In this document: piece by piece, positions 1 through 7,711 of the stretch | Numbering within the stretch: the stretch's first letter is position 1 | Layout: each line of letters opens with the position of its first letter | DNA from: Elainella saxicola E1 | GTDB lineage: Bacteria; Cyanobacteriota; Cyanobacteriia; Elainellales; Elainellaceae | NCBI GenBank assembly: GCA_002796835.1 | Contig: LUGL01000029.1 | Location: forward strand, 87,363 to 123,557 | DNA: 36,195 nucleotides | Direction: 5' to 3' | Translations under genes and position numbers: made by a program | The notes under the pieces: generated by a model | Told to the model about the DNA's origin: nothing | Databases searched by the model: none | Seen by the model: the letters and a program-made list of their open reading frames with translations, nothing else

Positions 1-379
1 TTTTCAGAGCAATTTCTGGATTGGCTTGAATCACAGCCAGCAAAGCTTCACGATCGACCATTAGCACTTGCGCTTCACTTTCTGCGATGACGGTAGCCGG
101 TGCAATGCCGTTGCCAAACAGGGCAGGAGCCGCAAAGATATCCCCATTGGCCAGGGTGCGAAGAATCGTCTCCTTGCCACTGCTGGCAGTTTTAGAAACT
201 CTTAACAGACCGTTAATCAGCGCATACAGACGGGCAGGTAGGCGATCGCCTTCATGAGAGACAATTTCCCCGGTTTGGTAGGTTCGAACAGTCGTGTGGG
301 GCTGTAGGCTCGCGAGTTGGTCTGACTGGAGCTGAGTGAAGACTGAGATCGATGCCAATTGCTCAACAGTTGCTTTCAT
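1..379 (-). CDS. Crp/Fnr-family cNMP-binding regulator, 3' partial
   Basis: The reverse strand reads from an ATG at 379 to the window edge without a stop, giving the first 126 residues. The translation begins MKATVEQLASISVFTQLQSD and continues through a cyclic-nucleotide-binding beta roll, with GEIVSHEGDRLPARLYALING, then ILRTLANGDIFAAPALFG and an AESEAQVLMVDREAL segment. This is the N-terminal effector domain of Crp/Fnr transcription factors. The C-terminal helix-turn-helix would lie outside the window, so DNA binding is inferred. There is no cysteine in the visible part, so an Fnr-type iron-sulfur cluster at the N-terminus is unlikely. A haem- or NO-sensing Dnr-like role is possible because the next gene upstream on the same strand is the iron-sulfur repair gene ric, 165 bases away. 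A stand-alone cNMP domain protein is the alternative. Confidence 0.85.
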   Translation of the reverse strand, partial: MKATVEQLASISVFTQLQSDQLASLQPHTTVRTYQTGEIVSHEGDRLPARLYALINGLLRVSKTASSGKETILRTLANGDIFAAPALFGNGIAPATVIAESEAQVLMVDREALLAVIQANPEIALK

Positions 380-488
380 GAATATCAGTTTTTCACTAGA
401 AAATCAGTTCTTCTTCACGTCCTTCAATTCTAGAGGGTCGATACTATCTCGGTACAACACTTCATGAACGCAATCGTACCCTTCCAAC

Positions 489-505
489 TTGATAAACTCA
501 ATCAA
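489..505. promoter_or_regulatory. Perfect TTGAT-N7-ATCAA inverted repeat, possible Crp/Fnr-type operator
   Basis: TTGAT at 489-493 and ATCAA at 501-505 are exact inverted half-sites separated by 7 bases, in the gap between ric (stop at 545) and the Crp/Fnr-like gene (start at 379). The half-site sequence is that of the Fnr/Dnr family, but the usual spacer is 4 bases, so this is only a candidate for autoregulation. Chance occurrence cannot be excluded. Confidence 0.25.
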
Positions 506-544
506 ACAGAAGGATACGATCACAGTTCTATTCTGGAACTTGGA

Positions 545-1261
545 TTAATTCGCTTTTTGCTGGTCAAGCAGAATTGCCTGAGGAAACAAGACATTATTTT
601 CTTTGTGAATGTGCTGGTGCATATCCTGTTCAAACGTAAGCAGCGCATCAAAGAGAGCACGATAGGTATTGCAAGCCCACTCTGGAGGGGTGAAATCATC
701 AGTCAGTTGACGCAGTTGGGCGAGCGCAGCACCCGCTTCATCATGCTCAAATTCCATGCGGCTAATCGGATTTGCCACCGTACCGCAATGAAAACTGGGT
801 AGGGTGTCGTTCGCCTCCAACTGTCGGATGATGGGGAACAGAACCTGCTCTTCCTTCATCAAATGGATGGTCAGTTCCGTCGAAAGTGCCAGAAAAACGT
901 CTCTGATTTGGGTAAGGCGAGGTTCTTTCTCCCCATGCACTGCCGCAACTTTCGTCACCATTTTCTCTAACCGGGGCAGCTCCTCATGCAAATAGGCATG
1001 GTGAATTCGCTCAATATGATCTGCCAGTTCAGTCAGGGAGAGCTCTGCGATATTGATTTCTGAAGCGGTTTCTGAGGCTGCATAGTCTTCTAACTGGGCA
1101 AGAAAGCGTTGAGGATCAATCCCACGTTGGCGACAGGCTTCGTCTAATGTCTTTTGTCCGCCACAGCAATAGTCTACTTTGGCTTGCTCGAAGAGGCGAG
1201 ATAAAGCAGGGTGATCTCGCACAATAGAGCCTACCGTGTGATCAAGCTGAAAGGTTATCAT
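545..1261 (-). CDS. ric: Iron-sulfur cluster repair di-iron protein Ric (ScdA/YtfE family)
   Basis: This is a 238-residue hemerythrin-like di-iron protein that repairs iron-sulfur clusters damaged by nitric oxide or oxidative stress. The N-terminal ScdA_N/DUF542 domain carries the hallmark DHPALSRLFEQAKVDYCCGG with its paired cysteines. The C-terminal four-helix domain supplies the histidine and glutamate iron ligands (HHAYLHEELPRLE, HLMKEEQVLFP, EFEHDEAG, HIHKENNVLFP). The length matches the family. The frame stays open 24 codons further upstream, but the ATG at 1261 is preferred because GGAGT lies 9 bases before it and family members begin at this point; the extension would also cover the candidate promoter. 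The gene is followed on the same strand by the Crp/Fnr-like regulator, an association common in NO-response loci. The function is secure from motifs; regulation is inferred. Confidence 0.93.
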   Translation of the reverse strand: MITFQLDHTVGSIVRDHPALSRLFEQAKVDYCCGGQKTLDEACRQRGIDPQRFLAQLEDYAASETASEINIAELSLTELADHIERIHHAYLHEELPRLEKMVTKVAAVHGEKEPRLTQIRDVFLALSTELTIHLMKEEQVLFPIIRQLEANDTLPSFHCGTVANPISRMEFEHDEAGAALAQLRQLTDDFTPPEWACNTYRALFDALLTFEQDMHQHIHKENNVLFPQAILLDQQKAN

Positions 1262-1275
1262 TGCTTCTAAACTCC

Positions 1276-1303
1276 GTTTTATGAATGGCTGAGGACTTGT
1301 CAA
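1276..1303 (-). promoter_or_regulatory. Candidate sigma70-like promoter of ric
   Basis: On the minus strand TTGACA (1303-1298) is followed after 16 bases by TAAAAC (1281-1276), a good -35 and a poor -10 box. A second TTGACC hexamer lies immediately upstream, making a TTGAC direct repeat (1309-1298). The 5' leader would be very short. Prediction from pattern only. Confidence 0.25.
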
Positions 1304-1581
1304 GGTCAATGAGGCCAAGTTCAAAGCCAGCATTTACTTCACTTCTCTACTCTGCCAAACCCGTCGAGTTATTTCTATGAGCTACCTCATATCTCGCTAC
1401 TTTCAACCAAGCGCTTGCTCAGCGAATACCAGATAGGAAAGGTCAATGGGCTTGATGGAGATTGAAAAAAGGCTGCTTCAATGCAGATAGATGATGCTGA
1501 TACATCTGCACATTTAAGTCATACGGTTGAACGTTTTTTGAATTGCTTGGACTAAAAACTGTAGTCTTTGAAGACATCGCT

Positions 1582-1607
1582 AGGATCTGAACTGATGAAA
1601 AGATCCT
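1582..1607. repeat. Perfect 7-bp inverted repeat upstream of kinase gene
   Basis: AGGATCT at 1582-1588 and AGATCCT at 1601-1607 are exact inverted copies around a 12-base spacer, about 77 bases before the kinase start. The element could be an operator or a small hairpin. No T-run follows it, so a terminator is unlikely. Confidence 0.35.
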
Positions 1608-1683
1608 TAAGTCAAGCTGACTAAACTCGTTCATAATACGGTTTCGGATATACTGAGCAATATTTCTATAGAAACAATAAAGA

Positions 1684-4011
1684 ATGCGTGTGCTTCAACG
1701 CCTCCCACCTTTCTTACCTTATGGTGTAGCGATCGCCTCTACTGCCGTTGCCCTTCTCCTCAGCCTCTGGCTGCAGGATATCATTAGTCGATCGGTTATT
1801 GGTACTTTCTTTTACATCGCGATTGTCATCAGTACCTGGTATGGCGGACGGCGACCCGGAATTGTTGCGATCGCGCTCTCTGCTTCGGCGATCAACTATT
1901 ACTTCATGCCCCCCATCAGTCAAATTTATATTTCAGATTGGCAGGATGTTTTCCGTCTGGCTCTCTTTGTGTCAGTTGCGCTAATTATCAATACATTGAC
2001 GGCCAATTTACAAGAGAGCAAACGCAAGCTTGAAATACTCAATTGCAGATTAGCCGAAGAAAGTGCAAGCCGCTTGAGAGTGGCTCTGAAGGCGGCTCAG
2101 ATGGGCATGTGGGACTGGAACCTGGTGACCGGAGAAATTACCTGGTCGCCTGAGCATGAGCAGTTGCTTGGTCTGTCTCCTGGTTCCTTTGATGGCAGGT
2201 ATGAAACCTTTGAGGCTTGTGTATATCCAGATGATCAGGAAGGACTGAATCAGGCCGTCACCGATTCTCTGCAAAATCGAGTCCCCTATTATCACGAGTA
2301 TCGCGTAGTTTGGGCAGATGGTAGCATTCACTGGGTTGAAGGACGAGGGCAGACTTTGTACGGTGAAGATGGGCAACCCGTGCGAATAAGCGGCACTATT
2401 TTGTCGATCGATCAACGCAAACAAGCGGAGCTGGATTTACAAGCAAGAGAAGCCCGATTTCAACGGCTAGCCAGTAATATTGCAGGGATGCTGTATCAAT
2501 ATATGCTTCACCCTGATGGTTCTGACCGGTTTACCTACGCTAGTGCGAAATGTCGTGATATTTACGAATTAGAACCCGACGAATTACTCCAGGACTCTGG
2601 GCAAAGCTGGGACATGATTCATCCAGACGATGTTCAACGAGTGCGGCAACAAAAGCTCAACTCTGCCGAACATCTAGACCGCTTTGATACAGAGTTTCGC
2701 CTGCTGCCGCCGTCTGGAGTTGTGAGATGGGTGCGGGCTGTCTCTCAACCCGAACGACTGAGCAACGGAGATATTATCTGGGATGGATTAATTCTGGACA
2801 TTACCGATCGCAAACGGGCCGAGCAAGAGTTACGAGAAAGCAAAGAACGATATCGCACATTGGTTGAAAATTTCCCCAACGGAGCCGTCCTGCTCTTTGA
2901 CCATGACCTGCGTTATATGCTGGCAGCAGGGCAAGCGCTCACAGAAACTGAATTAAATTTAACTAACTTGGAAGGAAAGACGATTTGGGAGGCATTTGAT
3001 CCAGAGTTTTGTCAGTTGCTTGAACCGCATTACCGGACAGCCCTGGCAGGCAATTCCCACGTTGTAGAAATCCCTTTTGGCGATCGCATTTATTCGGTTC
3101 ACTTCATTCCTGTTTACGACGATCAGGGGCAAGTGAATTTGGGGATGGTGATGTCTCAAAATATTACGTTACAAAAACAGGCAGAGCAGGTCTTAAAAAC
3201 GGCTCGCGATGAGTTAGAGCGGCAAGTGCAAGAACGCACGAGAGAACTGCAAAAACTCACGGATCAATTGCAGCGATCGAATCAAGAACTTGAACAATTT
3301 GCGTATGTTGCCTCCCATGATTTACAGGAGCCATTGAGGGCAGTAACAAGTTTTACACAGCTCTTAGCCCAGGATTATCAAGGACAACTCGATGCCGATG
3401 CCGATACATACATCGAGTTTATTGTGGATGGCGCAACTCGAATGCAGCAACTGATCAGAGATTTGCTTGCCTACTCTAGAACCGGGCGCTATGAACTGCA
3501 TCTGCAGCCTGTTGACTGTAATGCAATACTAAAGCGGGTCAAACGAGATCTACAGGTCGCGATCGCCGAGAACCAGGCCGTGATTACAGCTGATCCTTTA
3601 CCGACGATTACGGCAGATCCTAGTCAAATCACCTATCTTTTACAAAATTTAATTGGCAACTCTTTAAAGTACCGCAGTGAAGCAGCTCCATCCATTCATA
3701 TTTCAGCCAAAAACAATATAGAAGAAGCAAGGGATGATACCATCCAGGAAGTTTCTCCCCAATCGGTTGCAAAGGAATGGGTATTTTCTATTCGAGATAA
3801 TGGCATTGGGATTGAACCTAAGTATGCTGAACGAATCTTTGGTATCTTTCAACGCCTGCATACCCGCGATGAATATCCTGGTACAGGTTTGGGTCTGGCA
3901 ATTTGTCAAAAAATCATTGAACGGCACGCAGGCCGAATTTGGGTTGAGTCTCAACTGGGTCAGGGAGCAACTTTTTTCTTCACAATTCCGATCGAGAGGG
4001 GTACACAATGA
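1684..4011 (+). CDS. Membrane-anchored PAS sensor histidine kinase
   Basis: This 775-residue protein should autophosphorylate on histidine in response to an unknown signal. Residues about 10-115 form a KdpD-like DUF4118 membrane domain (STWYGGRRPG, INYYFMPP). Three PAS domains follow: about 130-245 (GMWDWNLVTGEITWSPE), 255-375 and 385-500. A coiled coil (ELERQVQERTRELQKLTDQL) leads to the HisKA domain with phospho-acceptor His545 in ASHDLQEPLRA. The ATPase domain shows the N box (Asn659 in NLIGNSLKYR), the G1 box (Asp705 in DNGIGI) and the G2 box (GTGLGLAIC), so it looks active. It resembles phytochrome-type kinases that pair with small Rcp1-like receivers, and the next gene is exactly that, overlapping by four bases. 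The ATG at 1684 begins directly at the membrane domain; the ribosome binding site is weak. The signal cannot be deduced. Confidence 0.93.
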   Translation: MRVLQRLPPFLPYGVAIASTAVALLLSLWLQDIISRSVIGTFFYIAIVISTWYGGRRPGIVAIALSASAINYYFMPPISQIYISDWQDVFRLALFVSVALIINTLTANLQESKRKLEILNCRLAEESASRLRVALKAAQMGMWDWNLVTGEITWSPEHEQLLGLSPGSFDGRYETFEACVYPDDQEGLNQAVTDSLQNRVPYYHEYRVVWADGSIHWVEGRGQTLYGEDGQPVRISGTILSIDQRKQAELDLQAREARFQRLASNIAGMLYQYMLHPDGSDRFTYASAKCRDIYELEPDELLQDSGQSWDMIHPDDVQRVRQQKLNSAEHLDRFDTEFRLLPPSGVVRWVRAVSQPERLSNGDIIWDGLILDITDRKRAEQELRESKERYRTLVENFPNGAVLLFDHDLRYMLAAGQALTETELNLTNLEGKTIWEAFDPEFCQLLEPHYRTALAGNSHVVEIPFGDRIYSVHFIPVYDDQGQVNLGMVMSQNITLQKQAEQVLKTARDELERQVQERTRELQKLTDQLQRSNQELEQFAYVASHDLQEPLRAVTSFTQLLAQDYQGQLDADADTYIEFIVDGATRMQQLIRDLLAYSRTGRYELHLQPVDCNAILKRVKRDLQVAIAENQAVITADPLPTITADPSQITYLLQNLIGNSLKYRSEAAPSIHISAKNNIEEARDDTIQEVSPQSVAKEWVFSIRDNGIGIEPKYAERIFGIFQRLHTRDEYPGTGLGLAICQKIIERHAGRIWVESQLGQGATFFFTIPIERGTQ

Positions 4012-4454
4012 TAGCCCACGCTAGGTTACTCAGAATTCTGTTGGTTGAAGATTCCAAAAGTGACGCAGTTTTAATCCAGAAAACGTTGAGCCGCAGTAAG
4101 CTTTTGAACGAGCTGTATTTGGTTCGAGATGGGGTTGAAGCCACAGACTTTCTTTATCAACAAGGCGAATACGCTGACGCCCCGCGTCCTGACTTGATCT
4201 TGCTGGATTTGAACTTACCCAAAAAGAATGGTCGTGAGTTGCTCGCTGAGATCAAAGCCGATGAGGATTTGATGACGATTCCTGTGGTTATCCTCACAAC
4301 ATCCTCTAATGAAATTGACATCCTCAAAAGCTATCAGCTTCGTGTCAACTGTTACATGGTTAAACCCGTTGAATTGGATCAGTTTATCGAGGTTGTTAAA
4401 GCGATCGAGCACTTCTGGCTAGCGCTGGTTGAGCTTCCCTCTGATCAAGGTTAA
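4008..4454 (+). CDS. Single-domain response regulator (Rcp1-like)
   Basis: This is a 148-residue stand-alone receiver domain with no output domain. The acidic pocket is RILLVEDSKSD (Glu14, Asp15), the phospho-acceptor is Asp67 in LILLDLNLPKKNG, the switch threonine lies in VVILTTSS and the conserved lysine in MVKPVE. Its ATG overlaps the stop codon of the kinase gene (ATGA), which implies translational coupling and a cognate pair. The insertion of about ten residues before the phospho-acceptor (QGEYADAPRPD) is typical of Rcp1-type regulators paired with phytochrome-like kinases. It probably works as a phosphate shuttle or by protein contact. The output target is unknown; the hybrid kinase encoded just downstream is a possible partner. 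Confidence 0.93.
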   Translation: MIAHARLLRILLVEDSKSDAVLIQKTLSRSKLLNELYLVRDGVEATDFLYQQGEYADAPRPDLILLDLNLPKKNGRELLAEIKADEDLMTIPVVILTTSSNEIDILKSYQLRVNCYMVKPVELDQFIEVVKAIEHFWLALVELPSDQG

Positions 4455-4611
4455 GATTTTTGCTTTTGTGTCGGTTAACTCCGTAGCGGGGAAATTTAAG
4501 GCAGAGCAAGAAAATTCAATGCTTTAGCATCAATACAAGTCATCAGGACTGACAGCAGCTAGATTAGATTAGTCTTATTCGTGTTTTATTTTATCGACAC
4601 TTCAGTAGCTT

Positions 4612-6117
4612 ATGAGCACTGATTCGCTCACGATCCTTCTAGTAGAAGATAACCCCGCAGATGTGGCATTTTTGAAAACGCTATTGCGGGCTAGTGATGC
4701 GAAGCCTTGGCAGATCACTGAGGTCAAACGGTTAAGTCTTGCACTGAATCATTTGCAGGCTGCCAGCTTTGATGCGATTCTGCTTGACCTGTCTTTACCT
4801 GATTCCCAAGGGCTGGATACTGTAGCTCAGGTTCAAGCGATCGCCCCCGATCTTCCCATCGTGGTGCTAACCGGGTTACAAGATCACACAATTGCCCGCC
4901 AAGCAGTAGCCCAAGGAGCACAAGACTATCTTGTCAAAGGGCAGGTTTCTTCAGAATTATTGATAAAAACTGTGACTTATGCGATCGAGCGATCGCAAAT
5001 CTTGAGGCGATTGCGGGAAAGTGAACAATGCTTTCATGGCGTTTTTGCTCAAACGTTTCAGTTCATGGGTTTGCTAAGCCAAACAGGTCTTGTTCTGAGG
5101 ATGAATCAGGTTGCCAGAGATTTAATGGGTCGTCAGGATGAAGCAATAGACTTCCAGTTCATCTGGGAAGCACCCTGCTGGCAGCTATTAGAACCAGTTC
5201 AATCCTGGTTGAAAATGGCTGTTTTGAGGGCTGGTCAGGGAGAAACCATGCGCTCAGAACTCCAGTCATTTACCTCGCAAGGAGCCTCACGGTGGTTAGA
5301 CTTTTCTATCAAACCACTCAGAGATGAGCAGGGTGACATTATGTTCCTAATTGCCGAAGGACACGATATTAGCCAGCTCAAGCAAGCAGAGGCAGAAACC
5401 CTGAAAGCGCTCGAAAAAGAACGAGAACTTAACCAGATGAAAAATAGCTTCATTTCAATGGTTTCTCATGAATTTCGCAATCCTATCTCTTCGATTAGTT
5501 ATGGGATCGATTTTTTAGAAGATTTTGATCCACCAGCAGACCAGAGAGCAAAGTGCTATGAGCGAATGCGCAAGTCTGTTGATGAAACACTTCAGTTGCT
5601 GGATGAAATTCTGCTTTTAGGACGGACTGAATCTGGACGGATCGAAGTGAATTATACCTTGCTTGACCTGAAAGATTTTTGCAGTGAAATTCTAGAAGCT
5701 TCACAACTGACGCAAGGACAAGCGCACCAGATTATTTTTGTAGCTGAAAACAATTCTATTCCAGCCAAACTAGATACAAACTTACTGAAGCATATTTTAG
5801 ATAATTTATTATCCAATGCCATTAAATATTCTCCGAAAGGAGGGGTGATTCGTTTCACACTAACTAGCCAGGAGAATCAAGCTAAACTCTGCATTCAAGA
5901 TCAAGGACTTGGAATTCCCGAAAAAGACCAAGCAAGATTGTTTGAGCCGTTTCACAGAGCTGCAAATGTTCATCAAATTCAGGGAACAGGTTTAGGACTG
6001 GCAATTGTTAAGCGATGTGTGGATTTGCAGAACGGACAGATCCAGGTTGAAAGCCAAGAAGGCATTGGAACTGCTTTTACGGTTGTTTTTCCACTTAATC
6101 CAGTACAGCCCGAATAG
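4612..6117 (+). CDS. Receiver-PAS-histidine kinase hybrid
   Basis: This 501-residue cytoplasmic protein has an N-terminal receiver domain (residues 7-125, LLVEDNPAD, phospho-acceptor Asp59 in AILLDLSLPDSQG, YLVKGQ), a PAS-like domain (about 140-262), a coiled linker, and a HisKA/HATPase_c kinase core. The H box carries His286 in SMVSHEFRNPISSI, the N box reads NLLSNAIKYSPKGG, the G1 box DQGLGIPEKD and the G2 box GTGLGLAIVKRC. All catalytic motifs are present. With the receiver at the front, the kinase is probably controlled by phosphotransfer from another kinase, and the membrane kinase and single receiver 158 bases upstream are the natural candidates. No transmembrane segment is seen. The ATG at 4612 fits the start of the receiver; the ribosome binding site is not obvious. 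Confidence 0.92.
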   Translation: MSTDSLTILLVEDNPADVAFLKTLLRASDAKPWQITEVKRLSLALNHLQAASFDAILLDLSLPDSQGLDTVAQVQAIAPDLPIVVLTGLQDHTIARQAVAQGAQDYLVKGQVSSELLIKTVTYAIERSQILRRLRESEQCFHGVFAQTFQFMGLLSQTGLVLRMNQVARDLMGRQDEAIDFQFIWEAPCWQLLEPVQSWLKMAVLRAGQGETMRSELQSFTSQGASRWLDFSIKPLRDEQGDIMFLIAEGHDISQLKQAEAETLKALEKERELNQMKNSFISMVSHEFRNPISSISYGIDFLEDFDPPADQRAKCYERMRKSVDETLQLLDEILLLGRTESGRIEVNYTLLDLKDFCSEILEASQLTQGQAHQIIFVAENNSIPAKLDTNLLKHILDNLLSNAIKYSPKGGVIRFTLTSQENQAKLCIQDQGLGIPEKDQARLFEPFHRAANVHQIQGTGLGLAIVKRCVDLQNGQIQVESQEGIGTAFTVVFPLNPVQPE

Positions 6118-6119
6118 GG

Positions 6120-6145
6120 ACATGGGATAAAAACCATGTTTTGAT
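6120..6145 (+). terminator. Weak hairpin with T-rich tail after hybrid kinase gene
   Basis: ACATGG (6120-6125) pairs with CCATGT (6134-6139) around an 8-base loop and is followed by TTTGATTTATT, three bases after the TAG stop. The stem is short and poor in G/C, so it is at most a weak rho-independent terminator. Confidence 0.3.
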
Positions 6146-6187
6146 TTATTGAGGGTGAAACGTTGTCGATAGAAATTTTCTTAAACT

Positions 6188-6238
6188 GAGCTATCTCATA
6201 CACTTGGCGCACCCTATCTGACAGAGTAGAGATAGCTC
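6188..6238. repeat. Perfect 10-bp inverted repeat upstream of ywiC-like gene
   Basis: GAGCTATCTC at 6188-6197 and GAGATAGCTC at 6229-6238 are exact inverted copies around a 31-base spacer. The right arm ends 17 bases before the ATG at 6256, so it sits over the expected leader or ribosome binding region. It could be a two-site operator or a leader hairpin. Confidence 0.45.
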
Positions 6239-6255
6239 CTCTCTCCAGCGCTTTT

Positions 6256-7101
6256 ATGCCCTCATCTCCCGTGACTACAACGACTACAAAGCCATCCTCT
6301 CAAAAAACAAATTCACAGGCTTGGTATCGCCCAACCCTTTCTCCAGAGCATGGCGTTTACATTATGCTGCTGGTATCCTTTCTATCAGGTGCAGCTTTGG
6401 CTTTTAGCTGGACATGGTCAACCACATTGGCGTTCATTTGTGCCTTCTGCGGTCTTCAGGCAGAACATCCGCTAGTGGTGCAACTCAAGCAACGGCGTAG
6501 CCTAAAACCGCGATTGCTGATCTGGGGTGGTCTGTACGCTGGAGTTGCGGTCGCTATTGCGCTCTATCTGTACTGGCGGCAAGACAACCTGTTGTCTCCC
6601 CTACTCTGGATTTACCTGGGCGCGATCGCGGCATTTCTGATCGATGCAATTTCTGTATTCCGTAAAGAACAGAAATCAGTTTTGAATGAATTGATTACCT
6701 TTGCAGCCGTCTGCTTAGCCGCGCCTCTGGCATACATCGCCACAACAGGAACCTTTTCAACTTCAGCCTTGGGATTGTGGCTCTTAAATAGCCTGTTTTT
6801 CTCCAGCGCCATCTTTACCGTCAAGTTTCGCAAGCATAAGCAACATCCAATCACGCCAAGCCTGATTTATCACACGATCGCATCCTTACTGGTTATCGGT
6901 CTTTGGGCGATCGGCTGGTTACTCCCCTTCACAGCCATTGCGTTCAGTCTGGCGCTGCTTAAGCTGGGCATTATTCTTTTGCGGAAAGATTGGTACTGCA
7001 CAACTAAGATTCAATTCGTTGCCATGCTGGAGACTGGAACAGCTTCACTGTTTTTGCTGATTGCGGCTTTGTCTCTACTACCAGTGCATTTACCTGGATA
7101 G
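6256..7101 (+). CDS. YwiC-like integral membrane protein
   Basis: This 281-residue protein has a hydrophilic, threonine-rich N-terminus of about 25 residues and then about eight hydrophobic segments. The family signature is the PEHGVYIMLLVSFLSGAA segment near residue 30, matching the EHG-x-MLL-P-F-L-G pattern of YwiC-like proteins (Pfam YwiC). The biochemical role of the family is not known. In Bacillus subtilis ywiC lies beside fnr and the nitrate respiration genes. Here the gene is followed 220 bases later by the tail of a nitric oxide reductase gene and lies in the same region as ric and a Crp/Fnr-like gene, so a link to nitrogen-oxide metabolism is plausible but inferred. A 10-bp inverted repeat precedes its start. 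Confidence 0.8.
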   Translation: MPSSPVTTTTTKPSSQKTNSQAWYRPTLSPEHGVYIMLLVSFLSGAALAFSWTWSTTLAFICAFCGLQAEHPLVVQLKQRRSLKPRLLIWGGLYAGVAVAIALYLYWRQDNLLSPLLWIYLGAIAAFLIDAISVFRKEQKSVLNELITFAAVCLAAPLAYIATTGTFSTSALGLWLLNSLFFSSAIFTVKFRKHKQHPITPSLIYHTIASLLVIGLWAIGWLLPFTAIAFSLALLKLGIILLRKDWYCTTKIQFVAMLETGTASLFLLIAALSLLPVHLPG

Positions 7102-7320
7102 CAAGTTGGATAAGTTGTGTGAACGATCGTGCATTAATCCTGGATCAACCCATAAAGCTTTTTCACATCTCGTGGGCGTATGTCTCGCGCATCAACATCG
7201 CTAGTTCCTAACTGTAATGCTGTCGTTAACTCCTACTAAAACTGGACTGTGGATAATTCTTATGAATCTACTGATATAGGGTGATTTACAGCAAGGTTAC
7301 CGTCTATTTCCTTCAACAGG
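7102..7320. other. Intergenic region between ywiC-like gene and norB remnant
   Basis: These 219 bases have no open frame of note. Reading all three plus-strand frames by eye showed no recognisable NorB sequence, so the missing part of norB appears deleted rather than decayed in place. No transposon end or clear repeat is visible at the junction. Confidence 0.5.
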
Positions 7321-7686
7321 GCTGGATTTTTCGCCCTGCGCGAAATTACACCTGAAAAAGCCTGGAATGAAAAGCTGCTGCGATTCTCATTCTGGCACAT
7401 CAACGGTGGACTGGCAGTGATGATGATCTTTGGTTTGATTCCCAACGGTTTCTACCAATTAATTCAATCCGTCAATCACTACACCTGGTATGCCCGCAGT
7501 GCGGAAGTCATCCACTCTCGCTTTATGGAATGGACCGTTTGGCTGCGCATTCCCGGTGATGTCATTTTTACAGTTGGTGCGCTGGCAATGATGTTGTTTG
7601 TGGTCCAAGCCATTTGGGCGATCTTCCGCCAACCTACCCAAAATCAGCCAGAGTTCGCTGAAGTCAAAGAAGCTGTAAACGGCTAA
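7321..7686 (+). pseudogene. norB: 3' remnant of quinol-type nitric oxide reductase gene
   Basis: From about 7321 an open frame encodes the C-terminal part of a qNor-type NorB: FFALREITPEKAW, then LLRFSFWHINGGLAVMMIF, NGFYQLIQSVNHYTWYARSAE and WLRIPGDVIFTVGAL, ending at TAA 7684-7686. These are the last two transmembrane helices and tail of the haem-copper NO reductase that reduces NO to N2O with quinol. The full enzyme is about 750 residues; only about 120 are here, and the haem and iron ligands of the upstream helices are absent. A TGA at 7282-7284 closes the frame upstream, and homology stops near 7321. The first Met in frame (7417) lies inside a helix and has no proper start context. The most likely origin is a deletion that removed the 5' five-sixths of the gene. 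The surviving sequence has no frameshift, which suggests a recent event or an assembly junction. Confidence 0.85.
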
Positions 7687-7711
7687 GTCGCTCATCATAA
7701 TCACCACAAAA

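Larger units (their letters stand above)
1262..1683. other. Divergent intergenic region between ric and the histidine kinase gene
   Basis: No convincing gene is seen in these 422 bases. A 63-codon minus-strand frame (1443-1634) has no ribosome binding site and no recognisable motif. The region must hold the promoters for ric (leftward) and for the kinase operon (rightward). TATACT near 1655 could be a -10 box for the kinase gene, but no good -35 box precedes it. The notable structure is the perfect inverted repeat at 1582-1607, listed separately. Confidence 0.5.

Noticed and set aside
464-802. 112-codon plus-strand frame overlapping ric
   Set aside because: Mostly antisense to the secure ric gene and without recognisable protein features.
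1298-1309. TTGACCTTGACA as an Fnr/Dnr box
   Set aside because: It is a direct repeat, not an inverted one, and the spacing does not fit; a -35 box is simpler.
1262-1333. 24-residue N-terminal extension of Ric
   Set aside because: Family proteins start at the MITFQLDHTVG-like segment, and a ribosome binding site and candidate promoter lie inside the extension.
1443-1634. 63-codon minus-strand frame in the ric-kinase spacer
   Set aside because: No ribosome binding site, no motif, low-complexity composition; likely chance.
7417-7686. Small membrane protein starting at Met 7417
   Set aside because: The sequence is the NorB C-terminus, and homology begins ~30 codons before this Met, so it is a gene remnant rather than a small gene.
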